Of a DNA stretch of 64,000 nt, positions 42,706 to 51,707 are shown in pieces. The translations under genes were made by a program, and so were the position numbers. The stretch's first letter is position 1. Each line of letters opens with the position of its first letter. The notes beneath the pieces are model-generated. The model was not told where the DNA came from. It searched no databases and saw only the letters and a list, made by a program, of their open reading frames with translations. Origin of the DNA: an uncultured Lachnospiraceae bacterium (GTDB lineage Bacteria; Bacillota; Clostridia; Lachnospirales; Lachnospiraceae); the NCBI GenBank assembly GCA_910584685.1, contig CAJUAO010000005.1, positions 102,453-166,452 of the forward strand, in the 5' to 3' direction.

Positions 42706-42786
42706 AGGTATTAGATTTTCAAATGTTTGGATATCAGATTTTTAAACGTTTAAGAAATTGAATTGTATAGCTGTGTATGATATACT
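42706..42786 (+). promoter_or_regulatory. Promoter with upstream direct repeats
   Basis: TTGAAT (42758), 17 bases, TATACT (42781). Immediately upstream are two similar 22-23 base units (TATTAGATTTTCAAATGTTT and TATCAGATTTTTAAACGTTT) that could bind a regulator. It drives the truncated P-loop gene and the genes behind it. Confidence 0.5.
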
Positions 42787-42832
42787 ATTTGTATTAATGT
42801 AGAAATAAAGCAGAACTTGGTTGGAGGAGATT

Positions 42833-43156
42833 ATGGGAACGGGAATTATCATATGCGGTCTTAATGGCTGCGGAAAGAGTACGTTAGGAAAAGCCCTTGC
42901 AGGAAAGCTGAATTATCATTTTATAGATAATGAGGACTTGTATTTTCCTAAGACAGACCATAATTATATCTATGATTCTCCTCGTTCACGCCAAGAGGTA
43001 GAAAGGCTGTTTTTTAATGAAATAAGGACACATGAAAACTTTATTTTTGCTTCTGTAAAAGGAGATTATGGGGAAAATAGCTGCAAGCTTTCATTCTTAT
43101 TTGAGCCGCCAAGGCGGCAGGAGGAGTATTATGGAAAAAAGATTTTGCGAGGTTAA
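42833..43156 (+). CDS. Truncated P-loop kinase-like protein
   Basis: Walker A GLNGCGKSTLGKAL and the following DNEDLYFPK element are intact. The protein stops after 107 residues, and its last 17 residues overlap the next gene in another frame. Homologous kinases are near 180-200 residues, so the C-terminal half with the lid appears to be lost. GGAGGAG precedes the ATG. It may be a pseudogene fragment. Confidence 0.6.
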   Translation: MGTGIIICGLNGCGKSTLGKALAGKLNYHFIDNEDLYFPKTDHNYIYDSPRSRQEVERLFFNEIRTHENFIFASVKGDYGENSCKLSFLFEPPRRQEEYYGKKILRG

Positions 43157-43469
43157 AATATTTCAGGTAAAACCGGATAAATTAGAAGAATTTGAAAAAC
43201 TGATAGCTGTTGTTGCGAAGGAGCAAAAACAGCAAAAGGGATGTATTGATATTAAATATTTGAAAAGGTTTTTTGTCTTTGATGATATAAATGAAAAACC
43301 AAGAGAGCTGACGAGAATTGTTAAATGTGTAAAATATTTTTCTTATTGGGATTTTGACAGCCTGGAAAATTACTCAAATGCAACCCATTGGCTTTTTGAA
43401 AAATATTCCAAGGAAATTTTTAAACTGCTTATTATGCCTTTTGATATAAATTGCGGATATTCAATTTAA
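43131..43469 (+). CDS. Antibiotic-biosynthesis-monooxygenase-like (ABM fold) protein
   Basis: A 112-residue protein of one ferredoxin-like ABM domain: VKIFQVKPDKLEEFEKLIAV, then a Gln-rich turn and CIDIKYLKRF. Such small proteins are oxygenases or stress-related dimeric barrels. The ATG has GGAGG about 6 bases before it, inside the 3' end of the P-loop gene. Confidence 0.65.
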   Translation: MEKRFCEVKIFQVKPDKLEEFEKLIAVVAKEQKQQKGCIDIKYLKRFFVFDDINEKPRELTRIVKCVKYFSYWDFDSLENYSNATHWLFEKYSKEIFKLLIMPFDINCGYSI

Positions 43470-43587
43470 AACAGGAAAGGAAAAAAGCATTGACGCTGTG
43501 TGTGACAGGCTTGAGAAGAAAGAAAAAGTAAGCGGGTAGTATTTTAAATAAAGGTAAGCAGATAGTGCTTTAAAATGGAGGGAAAAA

Positions 43588-43938
43588 ATGGATATATATA
43601 ACAAGGATTTTTGGACAGCATTGGACAATCTGGTAAAGCAGTCTAAAATAGTAATTGACAGGCCAAGAGGAACGACACATCCTAAGTATCCTGATTTTAT
43701 ATATAAGGTTGATTATGGATATTTAGAAAACACCTCCTCTATGGACGGCAAAGGTATTGACGTTTGGGTTGGTACTAAGGAGGAAAAAAGCATTGACGCC
43801 ATAATGTGTACTGTTGATTTAATGAAAAAGGATTCCGAAATTAAAATATTAATTGGCTGTACTAAGGAAGAAAAAGAAATAATATACGAAACCCACAATG
43901 AGAGTAAATATATGAAAGGTATTTTAATAGAGAGATAA
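43588..43938 (+). CDS. Small inorganic pyrophosphatase-like protein
   Basis: This 116-residue protein contains IVIDRPRGTTHPKYPDFIYK, YGYLENTSSMDGKGIDVWVG and a short C-terminal half. The DGxGxDVW-type element matches the metal site of class I pyrophosphatases. It is much shorter than canonical Ppa (about 175 residues) and lacks some Asp ligands, so activity on pyrophosphate is uncertain. Confidence 0.7.
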   Translation: MDIYNKDFWTALDNLVKQSKIVIDRPRGTTHPKYPDFIYKVDYGYLENTSSMDGKGIDVWVGTKEEKSIDAIMCTVDLMKKDSEIKILIGCTKEEKEIIYETHNESKYMKGILIER

Positions 43939-43973
43939 TACCGGTTTATAAGGACTTTATTTAAGGAGTGAAT

Positions 43974-44564
43974 ATGCATATGAATACAGAGAAATATAAA
44001 ATAATTCATCTTCCAAAAGAGAAATGGAAAAATGTTCCTATACCAATGAGGTATACTACAGAGGAATATTATGATGTTAAAATTGAAAAGGGTAATAATA
44101 AATTTCATGTTGATTTGGTAAAAACAAGGTTTGATGAGCCTGTTTCACACTATCCGGAGGAATATGATTTTCCCGATAAGCTGTATCAGGAACATTGGGA
44201 AAAGGCTTATGCATGGGGAATTGTGGAGGAGAATAACGGTAAGGAGGAGTTGGCTGCCTGCATTGAGACATGTCCTGAGGATTGGTCTAACAGATTGATA
44301 ATTACGGAATTATGGGTGCATGAGAAACTGAGGAGAAAAGGCATCGGACATGCGTTAATGGAGCTTGCAAAGCAGCAGGCAGACTTAGAACACAGGAGGG
44401 CAATTATTCTGGAAACCCAGTCCTGTAATGTACCGGCCATAAGCTTTTATTTGAAGGAAGGCTTTGAATTAATAGGCTTTGATAGCTGCTGTTATACCAA
44501 CAGGGATATAGATAAAAAGGAAGTACGTCTTGATTTTGGATATTTTCCCGCAAAAATAAGGTAA
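43974..44564 (+). CDS. GNAT-family N-acetyltransferase
   Basis: The 196-residue protein carries the GNAT loop VHEKLRRKGIGHALMELAKQ, ending VPAISFYLKEGFELIGF. The N-terminal 90 residues are longer than in minimal GNATs. AAGGAG lies 5-11 bases before ATGs at 43974 and 43980; either could be the start. Confidence 0.88.
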   Translation: MHMNTEKYKIIHLPKEKWKNVPIPMRYTTEEYYDVKIEKGNNKFHVDLVKTRFDEPVSHYPEEYDFPDKLYQEHWEKAYAWGIVEENNGKEELAACIETCPEDWSNRLIITELWVHEKLRRKGIGHALMELAKQQADLEHRRAIILETQSCNVPAISFYLKEGFELIGFDSCCYTNRDIDKKEVRLDFGYFPAKIR

Positions 44565-44650
44565 ACAGAGAAGAGATAATTATCAGAAAAATAGCTGAGA
44601 TAAACGGTGAAATAGTTGACTGAAATAATTAAAACACAGGGGAACTTAAA

Positions 44651-45790
44651 ATGAAAAAGAAAATGCTGGAATTTTTGAAAAAAGAAACCGTTCTTTGCGT
44701 GGCGCTGATGCTGGCGGTATTTTCAATGTTTCTTGTGCCGCCTGACGGTATTTATCCTGAATATATTGATTTCAGAACTTTGGCAATTCTGTTTTGCCTT
44801 ATGTGCGTCATGGCAGGATTGCAGAAAATCGGTGTGTTTAGCTGGAGCGCCCAAAAGCTTTTGAAACGTGTAAAAAGCTGCAGCGGGCTGGTTTTGACTT
44901 TGGTTTTGCTGTGCTTTTTCTTTAGTATGCTGATTACAAATGATGTTGCGCTCATTACTTTTGTGCCGTTTGCGTTTATTGTCCTTCGTATGCTGGGAAC
45001 TGAAATGGAAAACCGGCTTATCTTATCGGTTGTGGTTTTACAGACCATCGCAGCGAATCTTGGCAGTATGCTGACGCCAATCGGAAATCCGCAAAACTTG
45101 TATTTTTACGGAAGGGCAGGGCTGTCTGTTTGGGAGTTTTTTATGCTTATGCTGCCGTATACGCTTTTATCACTGTTACTGCTTGTAGTATTATGCATAT
45201 TGCAGGGCAAGCGCTGTCAGCAGACTCTTAAGTTAGAGGAGACATTTTCGCAGGAGTCTTTTTTTAGAGAAAAAATGACCGTGTACCGGATTGTGCTTTA
45301 TCTTGCATTGTTTTTGCTCTGCCTATTGGCGGTGGGGCATATATTGCCTTGGCAGGCAGTTTTTCTCGCAGTGCTCGTTATAATATTTGTGACAGACAGG
45401 AATATTTTTACAAAGGTGGATTATTCACTTTTGCTTACCTTTATAGCATTCTTTGTTTTTATTGGAAACATTGGTAGAGTTCCGGCATTCTGTAACTTTT
45501 TGCAAAGCATAATTTCAGGGAGGGAAACCTATACTGCTATTATTGCAAGCCAAGTCATAAGCAACGTACCGGCTGCGCTGCTTTTATCAGGATTTACGGA
45601 TAATATGGCAGGGCTCATTGTGGGGACGAATCTGGGAGGCCTGGGAACATTGATTGCATCTATGGCCAGCCTTATTTCATATAAGCATATAGCGAAGGGG
45701 AAAGGAGAATATAAGGGAAGATACATCTTATTATTTACGGCGGGGAATATTGTCTTTCTGGCAGCGCTCATTTTAATGAATCTGCTTTAG
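44651..45790 (+). CDS. Anion permease of the ion-transporter superfamily (CitM/ArsB-like)
   Basis: The 379-residue protein has about ten TM segments and the hallmark duplicated re-entrant motifs: ITNDVALITFVPF in the first half and QVISNVPAALLLSGF in the second, with NLGSMLTPIGNPQN. This matches citrate, arsenite or sodium/dicarboxylate transporters, and the solute cannot be told from sequence alone. ACAGGGGA precedes the ATG. Confidence 0.88.
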   Translation: MKKKMLEFLKKETVLCVALMLAVFSMFLVPPDGIYPEYIDFRTLAILFCLMCVMAGLQKIGVFSWSAQKLLKRVKSCSGLVLTLVLLCFFFSMLITNDVALITFVPFAFIVLRMLGTEMENRLILSVVVLQTIAANLGSMLTPIGNPQNLYFYGRAGLSVWEFFMLMLPYTLLSLLLLVVLCILQGKRCQQTLKLEETFSQESFFREKMTVYRIVLYLALFLLCLLAVGHILPWQAVFLAVLVIIFVTDRNIFTKVDYSLLLTFIAFFVFIGNIGRVPAFCNFLQSIISGRETYTAIIASQVISNVPAALLLSGFTDNMAGLIVGTNLGGLGTLIASMASLISYKHIAKGKGEYKGRYILLFTAGNIVFLAALILMNLL

Positions 45791-45832
45791 ATTTTTTAGC
45801 CTTTTCCGTTGCAATTCTTTTATTTTACCGTA

Positions 45833-45862
45833 TTGACGTATTACAGAAAAAAATGATATACT
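45833..45862 (+). promoter_or_regulatory. Promoter of the helicase-nuclease gene
   Basis: TTGACG (45833), 18 bases, TATACT (45857), about 57 bases before the ATG. Confidence 0.6.
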
Positions 45863-45918
45863 TATGCCATGGCAAATTTGTAAAATACAGGCTATAACAT
45901 AACAAAGGGAATATACAA

Positions 45919-48900
45919 ATGAATATAATTTATCGTGATATTTTCCGCGCCATTCATGAAGGAAAATGGCTTGCAATTGAATACCGAAACAAGGATGAAA
46001 AGATTACAAGATACTGGATGGGAATTGGGGATATAGATATCAAAAATAAAAGGATGTCAGGTGATGGTCTGCATACAGGTGAATATAAGCTGTGCGAATT
46101 AAAGCCCCATATTGACCGCATATTGTCTGCCAAAGTGGTAGAAGGTTCTTATTATCCGGTTAATGAAAAATTAGTAAATGATATTTATATTAATCCACAT
46201 AAATATAAGTTTATATTTGACAATATAGTAAATTTGAAAATACTGAATTATCTTGAAATGTGTAACCGTATGGACAATGTTCCGTATTATTCTGATTTTG
46301 AGCTGATTCATTATATGGATGGCGACAGCTTTAACGGTGAAAATTATCCGTTGAGCGATATGCAGTTTAAGGAAATTGTAAAAAACTTTCAATATAAGAC
46401 AAAAAATGATAATCATGCAAACAGAAAGTTGGCAATGCAGCAGTTGGGAATGAATGTGTTGAGTATTAATACTAAAAGAGGATTGTATGTTTTGGCTTAC
46501 CGCAAGCTGCAGTTAGACGTAAAACGCAGGGCGCTCCGTCCTGACGATGAGATAACCGTATGCGTTGAATACACAATAAACGGTGAAAAAGAAAGTGTGA
46601 GAAAATTTCTTGATGCAGATGATTTTGAATTGCTGAAGGATTTTGAAAAGAATCAGGAAAAAATTAAGGATTGCATTGCCAAAAGTAACAGTAATATCAG
46701 TGTGGATGATATGCCGTATATGATTGGACTTGGAATGGACGTAGTAATAGATTTGCATTCGGAATATCAGGCTATATTAGATATGTACGAGAATAATAAG
46801 GTGACCATCCCAATAAAGGCTTTTTTTGGAGATTTGCTGGACAGGCCAAGGCGGTATAAGGCATATCCCATTACCCTGATTGATAAGAGGATTAATCTTG
46901 ACCAATTGCTGGCTATAAATAATGGAATGAAAAATCCGGTAACATATATACAGGGACCGCCGGGAACAGGAAAAACAAGCACTATTATCAATACAATTAT
47001 AACAGCTTTTTTTAACGGAAAAACCGTGTTATTCTGTTCGTATAATAATCATCCTATAAATGGGGTGTTTGACAAATTATCAAATATATTATACAGGAAT
47101 AAAAGAATCCCATTTCCTGTATTGAGATTAGGAAATCAGGAGAAAGAAAAGGAAGCGCTTCAATACATGAAGCAGCTATATGAAGCTCATAAGAATGCGA
47201 CTATTTTCGAGGGAACCTTAGACAAAAACAGGGAGCTTAGGACTGAAAGGGCAAGGAGATTATCGGAGCTTTTAAAGAAGTATGAGTATGAGCTTGATTT
47301 ACATGATAGAGACGAGGCGTTAAGCAGTCTTTTGGAGTATGAAAAAAAGAATATAAAAAATCCTGTAATGATTCCGTTTCAGGCAGATTTACAGGAAAGG
47401 CAGCTTAGTCAGATAAAAAAGAAAATTAAGGAAACAGGAGAAATTAAAGAGGAGGATGTGCTGCCGCTGCTGGATGATAATATAGAGGATTTGAAAAAAT
47501 ATCTGTACTATACTTCTGAAAAATATATAAAGAAAATAGGCGCAGCCCAGAATGAGGAACTGTTTGATATTATTTATGAGGAGGATGAAAGTACGCAGCT
47601 TGGGGCGTTTAAGAGGTATCTAAGCAATAGGGATAATATTAAAAAGCTTCAGAAAATCTTTCCTGTAATTATTACAACATGTATTTCAGCGCACAAGATA
47701 GGAGAGCCTTCACCGATGTTTGATATGGTAATTATGGATGAGGCAAGCCAGTGCAATACGGCGGTTTCCCTTGTTCCTATTATAAGAGGGGAAAATCTTG
47801 TGCTTGTAGGAGACCCGCAGCAGTTGAATCCTGTAATTTTACTGAATGAAATGGTAAATGAAAAACTGCGGAGAAAGTATAACGTGACAGATGAGTATGA
47901 TTATCGCAAAAATTCAATTTATAAAACATTTCTTGCATGCGATTGTGTCAGCGATGAAATTTTGCTTCATCATCACTATCGGTGCAATAAGAAAATTATT
48001 AACTTTAATAACAGGAAATATTATAATTCCAAACTCAGTATTGCTTCAGAAAACACAGAGGAAAAGCCGCTGGTATATGTAAATGTTTCCACTGACGGAA
48101 CGGATAAGAAAAACACATCGTCGGCAGAGGTAAATGAGATTGTAAAATATGCTTCACATAACAGGGATAAATCCATTGGCGTTATTACGCCATTTGTTAA
48201 CCAGAAAAAGATGATAGAAGAGGCGTTGGACAAAGCCGGCTTAACTCAGGTAACATGTGGAACTATCCATGCATTTCAGGGAGATGAAAAGGATGTTATA
48301 TTGTTTTCAACTGCAATAACTGAGCAGACGGGAGCCGGTACTTATGAATGGCTTAAAAACAATAAGGAAATGATTAATGTAGCAACCTCCAGGGCAAAGG
48401 ATAAACTGATTTTGTTATCAGATATGAAAAATCTGCAGCGCTTACACAGAGAAGATTCGGAAGATGATTTATATGAGCTGGTGAAGTATGTCAGGGCAAA
48501 CGGAGAATCAAAGATAACGCCAAAGGTATCTAATTCCAGAGCGCTGGGAATAAAACCATACAGCACGGTTACAGAGGAGGCATTTTTAAAAAATCTCAAT
48601 CATGCGTTGGAGAATATATGGATGTCACAAAGTCAATATACAGTTGAAAAAGAGGTAGCTATATCGCAGGTATTCCGGGATAACACCGGATATAATGATT
48701 TGTTTTATACGGGAAGATTCGATTTTGTCGTGTATGAAAAACAGGGAAATTCTTTGAAATTGCCAATACTTGCAATCGAGCTTGATGGTAAGGAGCATTA
48801 TGAAAATGATATTGTGATGGAGAGGGATAGAAAGAAAAATGCCATATGCAGGGAACATGATTTGCAGCTAATTCGTGTGGAAAATTCCTATGCCAGACGA

Positions 48901-48951
48901 TATAATCATATTAAAGAGATTTTGATTGATTATTTCGGAAGGTGGCATTAA
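45919..48951 (+). CDS. Superfamily 1 helicase with C-terminal PD-(D/E)xK-like nuclease domain
   Basis: This 1010-residue protein has a 300-residue N-terminal region of unknown function. A UPF1/DNA2-type helicase core follows: Walker A GPPGTGKTS near 353, motif II VIMDEASQC, motif III VGDPQQLNP, late motifs GTIHAFQGDEKD and VATSRAKDKL. The C-terminal DUF2726-like nuclease has YTGRFDFVVY, LAIELDGKEH and AICREHDLQLIRVENS. Fusions of this kind occur in DNA repair and phage-defence loci. It stands alone with its own promoter. Confidence 0.85.
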   Translation: MNIIYRDIFRAIHEGKWLAIEYRNKDEKITRYWMGIGDIDIKNKRMSGDGLHTGEYKLCELKPHIDRILSAKVVEGSYYPVNEKLVNDIYINPHKYKFIFDNIVNLKILNYLEMCNRMDNVPYYSDFELIHYMDGDSFNGENYPLSDMQFKEIVKNFQYKTKNDNHANRKLAMQQLGMNVLSINTKRGLYVLAYRKLQLDVKRRALRPDDEITVCVEYTINGEKESVRKFLDADDFELLKDFEKNQEKIKDCIAKSNSNISVDDMPYMIGLGMDVVIDLHSEYQAILDMYENNKVTIPIKAFFGDLLDRPRRYKAYPITLIDKRINLDQLLAINNGMKNPVTYIQGPPGTGKTSTIINTIITAFFNGKTVLFCSYNNHPINGVFDKLSNILYRNKRIPFPVLRLGNQEKEKEALQYMKQLYEAHKNATIFEGTLDKNRELRTERARRLSELLKKYEYELDLHDRDEALSSLLEYEKKNIKNPVMIPFQADLQERQLSQIKKKIKETGEIKEEDVLPLLDDNIEDLKKYLYYTSEKYIKKIGAAQNEELFDIIYEEDESTQLGAFKRYLSNRDNIKKLQKIFPVIITTCISAHKIGEPSPMFDMVIMDEASQCNTAVSLVPIIRGENLVLVGDPQQLNPVILLNEMVNEKLRRKYNVTDEYDYRKNSIYKTFLACDCVSDEILLHHHYRCNKKIINFNNRKYYNSKLSIASENTEEKPLVYVNVSTDGTDKKNTSSAEVNEIVKYASHNRDKSIGVITPFVNQKKMIEEALDKAGLTQVTCGTIHAFQGDEKDVILFSTAITEQTGAGTYEWLKNNKEMINVATSRAKDKLILLSDMKNLQRLHREDSEDDLYELVKYVRANGESKITPKVSNSRALGIKPYSTVTEEAFLKNLNHALENIWMSQSQYTVEKEVAISQVFRDNTGYNDLFYTGRFDFVVYEKQGNSLKLPILAIELDGKEHYENDIVMERDRKKNAICREHDLQLIRVENSYARRYNHIKEILIDYFGRWH

Positions 48952-48969
48952 GCAGAAAGAAGAGGTATT

Positions 48970-49566
48970 ATGACAAAGGTATATTTTGTGCGTCATGCGC
49001 AGTCAGAGTATTGGAAGGAGGACAGAACAAGACCATTGACTAAGGAAGGCATGGAGGATACTGAAATTGTGCTGGAATTTTTCAAGGATAAGAAAATAGA
49101 TGTGTTTTATTGCAGTCCATACAAGAGAAGCATAGATACTATCGCAGATACGGCGGCTTTTTTTGGTAAGGAGATAATAACAGACGAAGACCTGCGGGAG
49201 CGGGAGAGTGGTCCCAATAGTAATAACAGAGAGATGTTTCAAAAACGATGGGCCGACCACAGCTATCATGAGGACGGTGGAGAATCTATAGCAATGGTGC
49301 AGAAGCGCAATATAAAAGCATTGAATAAAATTCTGTCAGATAATAAAGATAAGCAGATTGTTATAGGAACTCATGGCACTGCTCTTAGCGCTATATTGAA
49401 TTTTTATGACAACAGCTTTGGCTGTGATGATTTTTTAAGAATAATAGATTGGATGCCATATATTATAGAGCTGGATTTTGAGGGGGATAAATTAATTGGT
49501 AAGGAGGAGCATTGCTACAGAGAAAAAACATATGGCGTATCAGCTTCGGGCAACGGGGGAAAATAA
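48970..49566 (+). CDS. Histidine phosphatase family protein
   Basis: The 198-residue protein has the catalytic RHAQSEY motif near the N-terminus, a CSPYKRSIDT element, and the second His in VIGTHGTALS. The family includes phosphoglycerate mutase-like and other small-molecule phosphatases. GAAGAGG lies just before the ATG, 19 bases after the helicase stop, so it may be co-transcribed. Confidence 0.9.
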   Translation: MTKVYFVRHAQSEYWKEDRTRPLTKEGMEDTEIVLEFFKDKKIDVFYCSPYKRSIDTIADTAAFFGKEIITDEDLRERESGPNSNNREMFQKRWADHSYHEDGGESIAMVQKRNIKALNKILSDNKDKQIVIGTHGTALSAILNFYDNSFGCDDFLRIIDWMPYIIELDFEGDKLIGKEEHCYREKTYGVSASGNGGK

Positions 49567-49624
49567 GCGCGAAATATCAGCCGGAGCTTAGCTGCTTTAA
49601 AACAATTTTGAAACGGAGGGTTTA

Positions 49625-50548
49625 ATGAAAAATAATGTTAAGAAAAGAAGAAATTACTGGCCGTTTATATACGGTATTTTGCTCACAGCCTACACAGTGT
49701 TTGCGCTGCTTGAAGCCTTTGTGCTTCCAAGCGATATAGTTCAGGTTGAGGATATAAAGAAACAATCCTCATCTGTCTCAAATAATGAGGATGATAATAT
49801 AAAGAGTGAGCCTGTAATCACGGAAACCAGCTATAAGAGCAATAATATTTCCATAACAATCACAACTCTTAGGCGCTGCGAAACACAGGTTTATGTGGCG
49901 GATATTGTTTTAAAGGATATATCATATCTTCAAACGGCAGTGGCAAATGGAACCTTTGGTAGAAATATAAAAGACACTACCTCGGCTATGGCAAAGGAAA
50001 ATGACGCTATACTTGCCATTAACGGAGATTATTACGGCTTTCATGACAGAGGCTATGTGATGCGTAACGGTTATCTTTACAGGGAAACAAAGCATCGCAG
50101 CCGTGATTATGACGATTTGGCAATCTATGAGGACGGTCATTTTGAAATATTTTACGAGTCCCAGTATAAGGCGAAGGAAATTGCAGACGCTGGGGCGGTG
50201 CATATATTTTCCTTTGGTCCGGGACTTGTTAAAAATAATAAGGTTATTGTAGGAAAAAACAGCGAGGTAACGTATGCCCTGCAAAGCAATCCAAGGACAG
50301 CCATAGGAGAAATTGAGCCTCTTCACTATGTTATGGTGGTATCGGATGGGCGGACTGAGGAAAGCGAGGGACTGACTTTGTATGAATTGGCGCAGGTAAT
50401 GGAGGAGCTGGGCTGTAAAACAGCCTATAATCTTGATGGAGGAGGCTCCTCTACCATGTGGTTTATGGGCAGGGTGGTCAATTGTCCAACTGACGGAAAA
50501 AAGAGCGGAGAAAGGAGAATAAGCGACATTGTTTACATCGGAGAGTAA
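49625..50548 (+). CDS. Membrane-anchored phosphodiester glycosidase (NAGPA-domain) protein
   Basis: This 307-residue protein has an N-terminal TM segment (about 10-32) and an extracytoplasmic NAGPA domain. Typical elements are LAINGDYYGFHDRGYVMRNG, the PRTAIGE motif and the signature NLDGGGSSTMWF. The family acts on exopolysaccharide or cell-wall phosphodiesters. ACGGAGGG precedes the ATG. It overlaps the next gene by 20 bases. Confidence 0.88.
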   Translation: MKNNVKKRRNYWPFIYGILLTAYTVFALLEAFVLPSDIVQVEDIKKQSSSVSNNEDDNIKSEPVITETSYKSNNISITITTLRRCETQVYVADIVLKDISYLQTAVANGTFGRNIKDTTSAMAKENDAILAINGDYYGFHDRGYVMRNGYLYRETKHRSRDYDDLAIYEDGHFEIFYESQYKAKEIADAGAVHIFSFGPGLVKNNKVIVGKNSEVTYALQSNPRTAIGEIEPLHYVMVVSDGRTEESEGLTLYELAQVMEELGCKTAYNLDGGGSSTMWFMGRVVNCPTDGKKSGERRISDIVYIGE

Positions 50549-50945
50549 GGAAAAAATAAATTCGGCAAGATGGGCGCTGGTATATTTGGGAGTGACGGTT
50601 TTTGCGCTGGCTTTCTTTCTTGTTTATGACAGATTTTCCCATGGGGTGCGTTCAGCCTATATGACTTGGATGTTTGCGTGGCCTATGATGCTTGGGCTTT
50701 TTCCGTCGTTGATATATTGGAGGTTTAAAGGAATACCCAGACAGGGGAGGCTTTCGGCTAATCTTTATCACTCGGGGGTTGCGGCGTTGACGGTGAGCAG
50801 TATGCTGAGGGGGATTTTTGAAATAGCGGGAACGTATTCGGATTATCATGAATGGCTTAGGTATGCAGGCTGGATTATGTTGGTTGGGGGGATTATTGCT
50901 TATTTGTTTCAGGGGAATATGCGGAAAACGATTAGGAGGAGATAA
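50529..50945 (+). CDS. Four-TM integral membrane protein of unknown function
   Basis: This 138-residue protein has TM segments at about 13-32, 43-62, 77-95 and 107-127. It starts with TTG inside the previous gene; AAAGGAG lies 10 bases upstream and no Met codon occurs before the first TM. It ends immediately before the cas6 ATG, whose ribosome site lies in its last codons. Whether it belongs functionally to the NAGPA gene or to the CRISPR operon is open. The family was not recognised. Confidence 0.7.
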   Translation: MFTSESKEKINSARWALVYLGVTVFALAFFLVYDRFSHGVRSAYMTWMFAWPMMLGLFPSLIYWRFKGIPRQGRLSANLYHSGVAALTVSSMLRGIFEIAGTYSDYHEWLRYAGWIMLVGGIIAYLFQGNMRKTIRRR

Positions 50946-51707
50946 ATGTTAAGCGTACTGAATATTGAATTAGAATGGGATAAGGATAAAGCTTTTTCTT
51001 ATCAGAAGGCATCTTTATTTCAAGGCGTTCTAATGGAGCAGATTGATTCTGCTTATGGGGAGGAGTTACATCAAAACGGATTAAAGCCCTATAGCCAAAG
51101 GATAATGTATTCGGAGGGCAGGATTATATGGCAGGTTAAGACGTTAAACAGAAAAGCATACGAGCAGATAATAAATCCCCTTATGTCGGAAGATTTTAAT
51201 TTAGTTTTGTTAAAGCATAATGATATAAAATTGAATATTTTGGATAAGTCATTATCTGTGAGCAGCTATAAGAAACTGATTGATACATATTATCTTGGAG
51301 AATGTAAAAGAATCATTAAAATACAATTTACTTCTCCGACTTCTTTTAAGCAAGCCGGACGGTATGTATTTTTTCCTGATATTCATTTAATATATAACAG
51401 CCTGATGAATAAATTTAATGCTTTTGCTGAAAATGAAACGGTTGGTGACGAGGAAACGCTGGAACAGCTGACAGAATATTCAGAAATGATTGGCTATAGC
51501 CTTTCCAGTACAATGTTTCATTTAGAGGGAATTAAGATACCTGCATTTAAGGGAAACATTACATTAAAGATACGGGGACCCCAGCCGTTAGTTAATCTGG
51601 TGCATTTACTATTACGCTTTGGCTGCTATTCAGGAGTAGGAATTAAGACAGCCATGGGAATGGGGGCAATGGAAATCGTGGAGAAGGAGGAAAATAATGA
51701 CAGATAA
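50946..51707 (+). CDS. cas6: CRISPR repeat endoribonuclease Cas6
   Basis: The 253-residue protein has the double ferredoxin-like RAMP layout and the C-terminal glycine-rich loop GCYSGVGIKTAMGMGAM typical of Cas6. Cas6 cuts the precursor RNA within repeats, leaving the 8-base 5' tag. It heads the type III-A operon and overlaps csm1 by 11 bases. Its ATG directly follows the TAA of the membrane protein gene, so it is probably read through from upstream. AGGAGGAG provides the ribosome site. Confidence 0.92.
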   Translation: MLSVLNIELEWDKDKAFSYQKASLFQGVLMEQIDSAYGEELHQNGLKPYSQRIMYSEGRIIWQVKTLNRKAYEQIINPLMSEDFNLVLLKHNDIKLNILDKSLSVSSYKKLIDTYYLGECKRIIKIQFTSPTSFKQAGRYVFFPDIHLIYNSLMNKFNAFAENETVGDEETLEQLTEYSEMIGYSLSSTMFHLEGIKIPAFKGNITLKIRGPQPLVNLVHLLLRFGCYSGVGIKTAMGMGAMEIVEKEENNDR

